NCBI GenBank assembly: GCA_003339415.1
Contig: PDHQ01000068.1
Location: 95,008 to 159,007, forward strand
Source: Ophiocordyceps camponoti-saundersi (nom. inval.)
Lineage: Eukaryota; Ascomycota; Sordariomycetes; Hypocreales; Ophiocordycipitaceae
DNA length: 64,000 nt
Direction of reading: 5' to 3'
The position numbers were made by a program, and so were the translations under genes. Below are positions 28,749 to 40,500 of this stretch, in pieces (within the stretch, counting starts at the first letter, position 1; each line of letters opens with the position of its first letter). The notes under the pieces were generated by a model. That model was not told the DNA's origin. It ran no database searches and was given only the letters and a program-made list of their open reading frames with translations.

Positions 28749-31700
28749 AAGTTTTTACTTAAGCTTAGTAAATATATTATTATTATATATTAATAGTTAA
28801 ATAACTTAAAAATTTATTATATATTAATAATTAAATAAATATAATAGCTATTATTTATTAATAGTTAAATAGTATAATATATACTTTTTATATAAAGTGT
28901 GTTATTAATATATATCCGCTATAGTTTATATTAAAGCTATATAAAAAGCTATAAAGAGTTTTAATTTATAATTATATTAATAAATAAATTAGTATTAATA
29001 AGCTTAATAGTTATAATATATTTAGTATTATTAAAAAGTTTAACTAAGCTACTTTTTTAATTATATAGCTTCTTAATAATATTATTAAGAGCTATTTTTA
29101 CTAAATTTAAAATATTAAAAATAGGAATATTATTAAAGTTTAAAGTTATCTTATTTTTAATAATATCGCTTTAAGCTAAAAAGAGTATATAATTAATAGT
29201 AATAGCTAAAAGTAAAGTAATAATACCTTCGCTAGGTAAATATATCTATTCTCTTATATAAATATAAGAGTTTTATTAGTTTTTTTTATAAAACTCTAAT
29301 ATCTTACTTAAATTATTAAAAGCTAACTTCTTATTAATAAATATAGCGATTTTATTAATATTAATTAATAAGTTCTTAAAAGCTAAGATATTAAGTAAGA
29401 TAAGTATTAAAATAAGGAAATTAATAATCTATTTATCGCTAATACTAATTATTTTCGCTATATAACTTGACCTAAGAGAAATATTATATTTAGTAAGATA
29501 TTTATTAAAGTAAATTACTTAAATTAAAATAATATCTATATTTTAGAATACTAAAGCTTATTTATTATAATATATTACGAAAAAAGTAAGCGAGTACTTA
29601 ATAACTTAAACTAAACTATTATAATAAGTTATAAAGAAATTATTATTAGCCTCTTTAACTTTTTTAGCTTTTAAAACTTTTTAAAATTAAATCGCAGTTT
29701 TAGAAACTATTATAAGGGTTTTAAGTTATTAAAAAGTAAAGTAAGTTTACTTATTAAAAGTTTTAAGGACGCTTTATTAAGTAAGAGTAAGAAAAGTAAT
29801 AAAATACCTTACTAAAGATTTTCTAAAAATAAAAGCAGCTCCTTTAACCTTAATCTCCTTTTTTATAGCTATTAATATTATTCTTTTTATCTTATTAAAG
29901 TAATTAGTATAAGAAATAATAGCTAGGATTCTCTTAATCTCCTTTAACTTTTTTAACTCTTAATAAATTTACCTAATAATAAGGCTTTTAATATAATTTT
30001 TCGTAATTTCTAATAGCGCGTAAATACTATAATAATTTTTTCTAAGCTAGTTAGATTATAGAAAGATATTACTTTTAATATTAGTAAGGGAGTATAGTAA
30101 AAAAAGTTAGGTATAGCTTCTTAATAAGGTAGCTAGTATTTTAAAAGTAAAGCTAGTAATAAAAGAAAATACCGCGATAGTTTATTAAGTAAAATATCTA
30201 AGCGCTATAACTTTAGAAATATTAAGTAAAAAGTAATCGGAGCTAGAGTATTTATTATTTAAAAGCGAGTACTTAAAATTATAATCTTTATTATTAGAGA
30301 GTTATTTTTTATTAGCTTACCTTTTTACTTTTTTATTAATATAATAAATATAATTATTTAACTTACTAAATAATAAATTATATTCTTTTTCTTATAATAC
30401 TTATTTTTAAGTAATAAAAGTTATATAATTATTCGATTTCTAGTTATTAAATTTATAAGTAAGCGACTTAAATAAATATTAAAGTTTTATAAGGTTTCCG
30501 AATAGCTAAATAGCTTTTTTAAAGCCTTTAAATATAAGTATAATAGAAATGCAAATTAGTTATTTATAAAATAACTTATAATATATCTTATTACGAGAAT
30601 AATAAAGATTATTATAAGGAGGATTAATTTTAGGTATAAAAGAAAGGAAATAATATAAAAATAAAGAAAGGAATTAAAAAATAAAAAGAAATAATTATAA
30701 GGGGGATAAAGACTAATATATAAAAAGATATAATAAAGATAAGTAATATAAAGAGAAATAAGAGAGGATATATATAAAAGAGAGGAAATAAGAGAAAAAA
30801 GGTAGGAAAATAAAGGGAAATCTAATATAAATAATAATATATTAAGTTTATTATTTCCTAAAAATATTACGCGTTTATTACTAAGTAACTTATTTACTTT
30901 ATTTTAATAGCTAGTACTTTTTAAAAGTATTTATATATTTTTTCTTAGTAATTTCTAGCCTAGCTTTTAACTTATTTTTATCTTTCTTAAATTCTTTAAT
31001 TATCTCCTTTTATTAAAAGTCTTTCTTAGCTACCTATTAATTATTATTACTTAGGTATCTTTTCTAATATATAAGGTACTTTATTTAAGTAGCGCCTCGC
31101 CCTTTTTTAACCTTTTTTTTATTAAGGATTTATTTAATCTTATAGTTTTTAGTATTAAGCTTAAAGCTAAGTTATTCTCCTAAAATATTAGCTAATTAAA
31201 GTTATATAACTAATATAATAAGATAGATATTTATAGAGTTATTAAGATTTAGTTAATAAGCTAGATAACTAATTTTTTTAATTACGCGGAAAGGCTTAGT
31301 TTACTATTTTAAAAGCTTTATTACTTATCTATTAGGAATAAAATATCTTTTTCTAAGTTTTAGCTAAACTTAATCGCTAAGCTTAAACTTAAGCTTCCGA
31401 TATTTCTTATTATATTATATTTTTATTATAGCTTAAGTATAGGTAATAAAAATAATTACTTTATTTTTTAATATTTTCTTAAATTTAGGGGAAGCTTAAT
31501 CGCTTAAATAATAGAGATTATTATTTCTTTAGAATTTAGTAAATAAGTTACTTAGCGTAGTCTTAATAACTAAAAAAAAGGAGTTATTAAGTAAAAACTA
31601 AAAAGCTAGTAAGGCGTTAATTTATTATTTTATTAGGAAATTAATAGCGAAAAATCTAAGAGTAATTTTTATAATTTAGTTTTATCTTTTAAAAAAATTA

Positions 31701-32248
31701 TTAGTTTATAAGTAATATATAGTTAATATTAAGAGTTTAGTTTTAAAAGTAAATTATAAAGTTCTCTAAAGCTTAGATATAAACTTTAAATTTTAATTAG
31801 AGATAATTTACTTTAAGAGTTTTTAATTATAATAGGTAAGCTTAATATATAGCCGCTAAGCTTATTTTTTAATAATAAAGTAATTATATTTAAAAGTTAA
31901 AATATATATTTTTAAGAACTTATTAGTAATAGTAAGAAAGGTATTATAAAACTTTCTTTTAAGTTTAAACTAAAGTAAGTTTTCTAAAAAGATTAAAAGG
32001 AGTTTAGTAATAAAGTTTATTATAATTATATAAAAAAAGATTACTAAGGAATAGATAAAAACTATTTCCTTAAAAAAAGCTTATTTATTAGTTTAATTTT
32101 ATTTATAAATATTATATTTATTTATAAAATTATTAATCTTTTTTTTAATTAAGAAATAATAAAATTAAAGAAAAGTTTAGCTTATATATATCTCTAGCTA
32201 ATATAAAATTTATAAAAGTAATATTTAGAAATAATTTCTTTAATATAG
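28749..32248 (-). mobile_element. Ty3/Gypsy relic, integrase half
   Basis: The minus strand resembles the integrase: LTPY in the family's STGxTPYEL context near 31610, and an integrase C-terminal reading around 31200-31440 (NLEKDILFLIDK, NSKLS). It is downstream of the RT half at 34168-36300, and the 13-14 bp duplications flanking the RC1 copy show the two were once continuous. No LTR identified at the left end. Confidence 0.6.
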
Positions 32249-32262
32249 TTTTTAAGAATATA

Positions 32263-34154
32263 AACTTTTATATATTTTATAAACTTTACGCTTATAGTAA
32301 CGCGGATATAAACTTTTTATTTTTATATTATAAGCAGACTCCGCTCTCTTTATTACCTTATAGTAATAGCTAGCCGCGCTTAAAGTAACTTTAAGGAGGA
32401 GGGTAATATTATATAAGTTAATTATAACCGCGAAATTTTTTTACCCGGAATATAGCTTTACTCTAAATTATAGTAATCTTAGACTTAAGGGTTTATTATA
32501 TTTATTACCTTATTAAAAGCTAAGGTAAATATTAGTAAGATTATTTCGGAAAACGCTTTTATTTTTATATAAGTAATTATTAAATAAATAGCGGAGTTTA
32601 AAAAGGTCCGGGGAGGTGCTCTTTTTACTTTAACTTTATTAGTTAGTAATATCTATTTAATTATTATAGCTATAATTTCCTCTCTTTTTTATAGCTCTAA
32701 GAGAAGCGGAACTTCTTTAATATAAGCTATAATTATAGCTAAAGTACTAAAGAAAATTATTAAATAGTAAATTTCTAAATAATATAAGTAATAGCTTATA
32801 ATTTATTTTAATTTTATAATTACTTTACTTTAAGTTTAAGGCCTTAAAATAATTATAATAAATATTAATTATAAATTTTATAAATAAAGCTAAGTTTTTA
32901 TAATAAGGAAACTATTTAGTAGCGATATTATAATAATATTTTAAGATATTATTTATAAGCTTTAGTTTAATTTAAAATAGCTTTATATTATTTTTAAAAA
33001 AAAGTATACTTAATTAGCGAAAATTATACTCTTATTATAAAGGGGATATTAGCGCGGGCCTTATAATAAAGCGGTAAGGAAGCCTTTTATAAAAAGATTA
33101 AGTTATTAAATAAAATCTTAGTAATATAATTATATATAAAAAAATATTATTTTAAAACTTAGTAAAATTTTTTAATAATTATTATTAATAGCGTAATAAA
33201 TATAAATTAAATTTATAATAAAAATATAATAATATAAGTAGAGATTTTTAATATTAAACTATATATATTAAAAGTCTAACTTTAATAATATTTTAAATAT
33301 TACTAACTTAAATATATTATTAAATACTATATAGTAAAGCTATAATATAATAAATATTTTATTACTTTATATATAAAAGGTAAGTTTATTTATTTTATAA
33401 TTTATAAGAAAAAATTATATTATTACTTTTTTTATTAAAATTCTTATTTTAAGTAAAATTAACTTTACTTTAAGATAAGAGTAATATAAGATTAAGTAAA
33501 AGATATATATATTACCTAACCTTAGAGGTTTATAGATTAAAACTCTATATATATTACCTTTTCTCCTCCTCTTTTAGCGCTAACTAGAAACTAATAATAG
33601 CTAGGGCGGAAACGCTAAAAAGCGAATATAATAATACCTCCTCCTCTAACTCTAACTTTATATTTATCCGTAGCTTCGCTATAATAATCTAGCTATTTTT
33701 TAAAATTAGCTATTATAAAGTTTATTATAAGATAATAAAACCTTTATATATTTCTAAGCTATATTAATAAAGTTTTAATAAATTAAATTATTAAGGCCGC
33801 CTTAATTAAATATAAGGATTCGGTTTATAATAATAATAATAGCTAGGAGGATAAATAAGCTATATAAACTCTATATTAAACTTAGTTTATATATACTTTT
33901 ACTATTATAAAGTCCGCTTTAGGGGAAATATAAGCTTTTAAATTATTAGTTAATACTTAATTTATTAAATATATAAAATATTAAGTATAAGTAAGGTTTA
34001 ACTTAAAGCTAAGGTAATACTTAAAAGGAGGGTTTTACTTTAAGTTTTTTAATTTTTCCCCTTTTTAGAATATATATAAGATAGTTTTAAGCTATATAAG
34101 GTATATTAGTATATAATTTATTATTATTATTAAAGTTATTATTAACTATTAATA
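32263..34154 (+). mobile_element. RC1 retroposon, full length (about 1.89 kb)
   Basis: Inverted relative to the 26868 copy. It starts ACTTTTATATATTTTATAAA and ends with a TTA-rich tail after TATATTAGTATATAA. Flanking near-identical repeats TTTTTAAGAATATA (32249-32262) and TTTTTAAGATATA (34155-34167) mark the target site inside the minus-strand Gypsy relic. Confidence 0.68.
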
Positions 34155-34167
34155 TTTTTAAGATATA

Positions 34168-36300
34168 ATAAGCTATTTGCTTAGATAAAAGCGAGTTTTT
34201 CCTAAAAGTTTTTATTTTTAAGTTACTTTAAGATTTCGAATTATTATATATTAAGGAGATATTTTTTAAAAATCCTATATTAAAAAGCGTTATTAAAAAT
34301 AGCTTTTAAGGAAATAAGCGCGTATTTCTAATTAATATAATCTTCCTAAATATTTTTAAGTTCTCCTTATCCTTTTTTAAGGCTATTTTTAAAAAAAAGC
34401 GTAAGAGAGAGTTTATAAGAATATTAAAAATATTAAGAATATATCGGACTTTAAAAAAGTATTAACTTAGAAATTAAAAAATAAAAGTAAAGTAATTATT
34501 ACTTTTTATACTAATAGTAAAAAAAGAGTTTATTTTATAATTATTAAAATTATAATATAATTTATAAAAATTATAATTTTTAATTTCTAAGTTTTAATTA
34601 GATAAGTTTAAAACTTATAATAAGCTTAAATTAAGTAAGAAATTTTAAGTTTAATTAGCTAATATTTAATTTTAGCTAATTTAAATATATAATTAAGATA
34701 ATAGATAGGTTTAATAAATTACTAAGGCGGAGCTAAAAATAATTTTTAAGATTTTTATTATTAATATAGAAAAGATAAGCTATAAAACTATTCTCTTAAA
34801 AAATATTAATTTATAAAAAAAGTTAATAATTAGGAAAGAATTAACTAAAAATAATATTATTATAAAAAATATTAGTAATATTATTAAAATAGTTAGTTTT
34901 TTCCTTTATCGGGATAATCTTAAATTAAAAGGTAAAAGTATTTCTTTTTAGTTTAGTAATAAGTATTTTATTTTCCTATCTTTTTTAGAATATTATTATT
35001 TTATATTTTTAAAAAAGGTTAATTTATTATATAAAATAAGGAATAAGATATCTTATCTATTTAACTAATTTAATTTACTATTTAAGATATTATAAGATAT
35101 TAGGGAACTTAATATCTTATAAAGCTTTTACTTAAAATTAAGTATTTATTAGTATAAATTTATTAATATAGTATTTTAATATTTTTATAAATAAGTAATA
35201 AAGGAAAAATTTAAAAGTAAAAAGAGAAAAATTTATATTAAGAAAAAGATTAAATATTATAATTAGATACTTAATATAATTTTCTAAAATATCGGAGAAG
35301 ATTATTCTATTATTAATATATTTAATAGCGTATATTTTATATAATTAGAGAATATAATTAACGAATCTTTATATATAAGTAAGTAAATTCTTATATTTTA
35401 TAAAAGTAACTATAGCCCTCTCTAATTTATAGTAAGAAGTAATCGTAAACCGCTCTTAGTAATTTAAATAGATAAGAAACTAATAAAAAAAGCTTTAAGT
35501 ATCGATAATAAAAATAACCTTTTTACTTACTAATTTATAGATTATATTTTAAGGGAGAGGTATTAGGTATATATTAGGACTAGCTACGCTATTTAAAGCT
35601 TATAAGTTATTAATAATATATAGTTTACCTTTTCTCTAAATAATAAAATATAAGCTAGTAAAAAGTAAAATTTTAAGCGCTTATTTTATTTTATTTTATA
35701 AATATATATTATTATATTTTTTATTAAGGAAATCCTAATTAGGTTTATTTAGTAAGTAAAGATATAAACTAAGTTTTTTTTTATATTAATTATTAATAAG
35801 GGGGATTTTTAGATAATATTCTAAGGGTAGATTAATTAGTTTAATATCTTTTTATAATTTCGGAAAGAAATTATATAATTATTTTACCTTTTTAGATAAC
35901 TAAAAATTAAGAGTATAAATTTTAACGCTATACTCTCCCTTAATTTCTAAGATATTAGGTATCTTAAAAATACCTAATTAATATAGTTAACTTAAATTTA
36001 AGATATTAATAAAAGGTAAGTTAATATTAGTTTTATTAGATAATATTATCTAATCTAAAAGAGAATTTAATATTAAACGCTTATTAGGGTTATCTAAGAA
36101 GTTATTTTTAGTAATTTATTAAGGGATTATAAAAAAGAATTAATTATTAAGATCTAATATAATATAATATTAACTTTTTTTTTCTATTTAAAGGAGATTA
36201 GCTTATTACTTAAGTTAAAGATAGTTAAATAAAAGTAATTATAAATAATTAAACTAAAGAGAAAATAAAAGTTAGGAAAAAAATAAAGTTATAATTCTTA
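34168..36300 (-). mobile_element. Ty3/Gypsy relic, reverse-transcriptase half
   Basis: Minus-strand reading through stops resembles Gypsy reverse transcriptase: KLYIINNLQALN at 35597-35635, then FFISF, and IIFSDILEN at 35280-35320 where the family has IVIFSDTLEEH after the YIDD box. It is the upstream half of a relic split by the RC1 copy at 32263-34154. I could not define LTRs. The right limit near 36300 is where composition changes. Confidence 0.65.
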
Positions 36301-36453
36301 GAAGGATCTTTAATTAGTGCTAAAATCATGCCTATAGTTAGTAGGTATAGAGATTATATTATAGTGCTAAAAAGGTTTATTAACTATTATAGCGGTAAGC
36401 TTATACCTCTAGGCACTATACGCCCTTTAAGTCCTACTAAGACCTATGCCTCT

Positions 36454-36611
36454 AATAAGCAGGTATAAGGTCCTGCCACGGAAGGAACGTTTAGTACGGC
36501 TAGGGGCATAAATTAGCACGACCCCCCTCCCCTCTTCTAGATAGATTATTATCCTTAGGGTAAATTAAGCACGACTGTTTTGCCGCTTTAAGGCAGTATT
36601 CCTTTCTTTCT
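36454..36611 (+). repeat. 158-bp direct repeat, copy 1
   Basis: It aligns without gaps to 37092-37249 (offset 638). Most differences are C-to-T or G-to-A in this copy, so it is the more RIP-mutated one. Confidence 0.85.
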
Positions 36612-37091
36612 AGTAACTGAGATAGGGGGCTAAAAGGCTTAGGTAACGACCTCTTTTCCGATTACGATAATATCTAATCTACTTACGCCTGCCGCTATTA
36701 CTACTACTTACTACAAATACCCTTTTCTGCCCGCTACGATAACGACTCTAGCAATAATAATTACTTATAAGTTTAGCTACTAACGCCGCTACCCTTAGGG
36801 GCCTTTTACCTTTTCTACCTTAAGATAGCTTTCTTCTTTTTTAACCTTTTATAGCCTTAATCTTTCGATAGTTCGGCCTACTAGCTTCTTTTTCTTCCAT
36901 ATCTTATTAGCCCTATATAGCTTAATTACTTATTTTTTTCAGCTTTATTAATAGCTAAGGATAGCCTAAATATTTATCTATACCTTATAAAGGCTTAATT
37001 TTTCTTTTACTAGTTAAATAGTGCCTTAAGGAGGCTTTAAGAGACGGAGGGATTAAAATACCCTTTTAACTACGTTATTAGTGATAGACTT

Positions 37092-37249
37092 AATAGGCAG
37101 GTATAAGGTCCTGCCACGGAAGGCACGTTTAGTACGGCTAGGGGTATAAATTAGCACGACCCCCCTCCCCTCTTCTAGACAGATTATTATCCTTAGGTCA
37201 AATTGAGCACGACCGTTCTGCCGCTTTGAGGCAGTATTCCTTTCTTTCT
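37092..37249 (+). repeat. 158-bp direct repeat, copy 2
   Basis: Less mutated partner of 36454-36611, ending 345 bases before the cch1 ATG. GCCTCT precedes copy 1 and GCCTCC follows copy 2, a possible target duplication of a short terminal-repeat (TRIM-like) element, though the repeat ends are not TG..CA. Confidence 0.8.
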
Positions 37250-37594
37250 GCCTCCCCACCCTGATACTCACTCATAAATGACTAACGTAGCCTAGGGGGG
37301 TCTCCCCTGCTATGAAGCGAGTCCTTTCTGACAAATTTAACAAAAACACCCCTCCACTCGCAGGTACTGTATTAAAGAAGGCTAAAAAAATTTATTAAGA
37401 AGGTTTGTGAAACATTCATGAAACTCTTAGACATATTTCCTGTGTCGCGATCTGTAGGGACATCTTTGGTCTTCACTACTCCAGGATCATGCACTTTTAC
37501 CAGTGACGGTGTCGACCGAAGGAAGGGCTGACCTTTCTTCTCGGCTTGAAGCTGCTCGTCTTGCAAGATCCCGTAAACGTTATCTGTCTCCTCC

Positions 37595-40500
37595 ATGCCC
37601 AACGTCTCTCGTGCAGATGGCAGCCGTGGTTGGCGCCGACAGTCAATTCCTCTGCAACAAATGCTATCTCCTCCCAGCACCGACGCTAACAGGGATGAGG
37701 CACCAGTAGGTGGTCTGTCGGCGATGGGCAGTTCACCTTGCGTGCTTTCCTCATGGTCCCCGACTTACAAAGCTGGCAAGCAACCCGCTGAACCGGAGTC
37801 CCCAATAAAACCAACGGTCCTTCAATCAGCCCTCCCGTCAGAATCTCGGCAGCTGACAGCAGAAGACCGTCATTTGGAACTCGTCCCTGTTGACTCCGTG
37901 TCACCATCACTCTACAATAATGAAATGCCTGACCAGGACATTCTAGATTCTGATAGAGTTCCCTTAACGGCAGGCATACAGCCGATCGCCGGCTCTCTTG
38001 CCACAAACAACCCCGAGCCCCAGCATCAAGATTTTCTTCGATCGTTTTGCGACGCGGAATGTGACCGTTCAAGGGCCCGTTCAAGGGCCCGTGACAAGAA
38101 CATCCTAGAACAAGAGTATGGCACAAGTCAAAGGTCCTTCAGTCGTCGCAGTTACGGCATTTCCTCAGGCCGTGACGCCTACCGACTCTCCCGCTCTTCC
38201 ACCAATCCTGGGGCTTTCCTACGCGCCGGCTCTATTGTTCGAGCAATGTCTCAGCGAGTCGTCAATATCAGTGGAGAAAGCGACGCCACAGATCGTCGCG
38301 AATCCCATCAACGTTCCCGATCTCCTCAACGTTCTGGGTGCGAAGGGGAGCAGAGTCCCACGTATTCCAGGCAATTTGAGGCATCGTATTTGTCAGAGAG
38401 AGAGCAGCAACATGCTCCCACAGAAAAGGCAAGCGCTGCAGCGCACGCTAGTCAGACTTCAGTATCTCTCCAAGCTTCCGTCAGTCCTCTCAGGGGCAAT
38501 GCCCTGGGCCTCTTTACTCCGACCAGTCTAATTAGACTATTTTTCTGCACCCTGCTCATCCATCCATGCACTGAGCCCCTGATCTTGGTACTGATAGTTC
38601 TTCAAGCCATCTTGCTCACCGTGGAATCGTGGCCGAATGTCTTCACCGAGGGGAATGGACGTCCGGAAGCATGGGGCGAACGACCGATTGACTGGGCCAT
38701 TCTGGGATTATTTGTCGTTTTCACGCTGGAGCTCATCTCTCGCACCATTGTCTCGGGCTTCGTACTGAACGCCGCAGAATATAGCACGATTGATCGACGA
38801 AAGGGCATTTGGGCCGCCGTTACGGAGAAGTATAGAGCTATGTTCCAACCCCAGCAAGAAAGTTGGCTCTTGAGCACCTCTCAAAGGGAGCCTCACGACC
38901 TGCCCTTTTGTCGCCCTTACGCGACGTCGGCACCTGACCAGCAACTGCCGGTCACGCAAGAGGAGCAGCAGAGGTTTCAGCTTGCGCGTCGTGCGTTTTT
39001 GCGCCATTCATTCAACCGGCTAGACTTCGTCGCAGTTGTTTCTTACTGGATCGCCTTTGCCCTTGCCGTCACTGGGACGGAGCACCGCCACCACATCTAT
39101 TTATTCAAGATGTTAAGTTGCCTGCGCATCTTGCGGCTGCTGGCTCTTACCCACGGAACTGCTGTGAGGAAAGGCAACCTAGGGAGCCGTTTCGGCGCTA
39201 ACAGTTGACAGATTATCTTGAGAAGTTTGAAGAAAGCTGCCCCTCTTCTCGTCCGTGTCGCTTTCCTCATTTGCTTTTTTTGGCTGCTTTTCGCCATCAT
39301 TGGCGTACAAAGCTTCAAGTCGAGCCTAAGTCGGCAATGTGTCTGGCTGGATCCCTCGAACCCAAGAAGTCTTTCCGCCTCATTCACGGTGGAAATGGAG
39401 TTTTGCGGCGGCCACCTAGACAATGAAACCGGGCAGGTTCGGCCATGGGTCAAATTTGGGCCTTCCAAGTCCCTGGATAACTTAATTAGCGGCACGGGCA
39501 GCGGAAAGGGGTTTATATGTCCTCGAGGCTCTATCTGTCTACAGCAAGGAAACCCCTTCAACGGAACGGTCAGCTTTGATGACATCTTTCACTCTTTGGA
39601 GCTTATCTTCGTCATCATGAGCGCCAATACCTTTTCCGATCTGATGTACGCTACGATGGGATCCGACTACCTACAGGCAGCCCTTTTCTTCGGTGCTGGA
39701 ATTATGATTCTCATGTTGTGGTTGACAAGTCTGTTGATCGCCGTCATCACGTCGTCTTTCCAGGTTATCCGCGAGGAGAGCAAGTCCAGTGCCTTCACGG
39801 TTGATCCTGAGCCATTTTCTCAGCTGCCTCCTGACGAACGACTGCGACGCCCATCGACTCTACAGCGACTGTATGACAAGACGTCGTTATTCTGGAATGT
39901 GGTCATCGCATTCGGACTTGTCTGTCAATCATGTCGAAGTTCCACAATGTCCCAAGCCCGCGAGAGTTTTATCGACCTGAGTGAGATTGTCATCACAATC
40001 CTTCTTGACCTGGAAATTCTTATCCGCTTCACGGCCAATTGGCGGAGATTCCACTTGAGCTGGCGTAACATTTTTGACCTCGGGTTGGCGGCGATAACGA
40101 CCATTATCTTGATACCGCCGATTCGCCTATCTCCGGCATATCAGTGGCTTAGCGTCTTTCAGATTTTGCGGGTCTATCGTGTTGTCTTGGCGATCCCCGT
40201 CACACGGAAGTTGATATCACTGGTCTTGGGCAACGCCGCCGGCATCGCGAATTTGATGCTATTCGTCTTTCTCATGACATTCTTAGTGGCTATCTTTGCT
40301 TCGCAACTGTTCAGAGGGGTGGTAGCTCCCTTTCGAGGGAGCGAAGTAAATCGCATCACCTTTGCCACTATATACAATTCATTCCTGGGCATGTATCAAG
40401 TACTGTCGAGCGAAAACTGGACTGAGATTCTTTACTCGGTCACGTCATATACAACCGACTTTAAGACGGCTTGGATAGGCGCCATATTTCTGATTGGGTG

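Larger units (their letters stand above)
36301..37594. other. Transition zone and cch1 upstream region
   Basis: GC rises stepwise from the RIP desert to normal by about 37250. Apart from the 158-bp repeats no gene is seen; the minus-strand frame across 37053-37271 lies inside the repeat and is not credible as a gene. 37250-37594 should hold the cch1 promoter and 5' UTR, but no element is recognisable. Confidence 0.5.

Noticed and set aside
34466..34595. Inverted CTTAGAAATTAAAAA arms with a loop of about 100 bases
   Set aside because: Short AT-rich arms expected by chance in this composition; it lies within the Gypsy relic.
1..36300. Centromere
   Set aside because: RIP-rich transposon deserts can be centromeric in such fungi, but sequence alone cannot show it; CENP-A ChIP would be decisive.
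37372..37680. Open minus-strand frame of 102 codons over the cch1 5' end
   Set aside because: It overlaps the cch1 start and upstream region, has no recognisable motif and is typical of antisense frames in coding DNA.
38118..38531. 137-codon plus-strand frame inside cch1 exon 1
   Set aside because: Alternative frame of the Ser/Arg-rich Cch1 N-terminus; the Cch1 frame continues into the conserved channel repeat.
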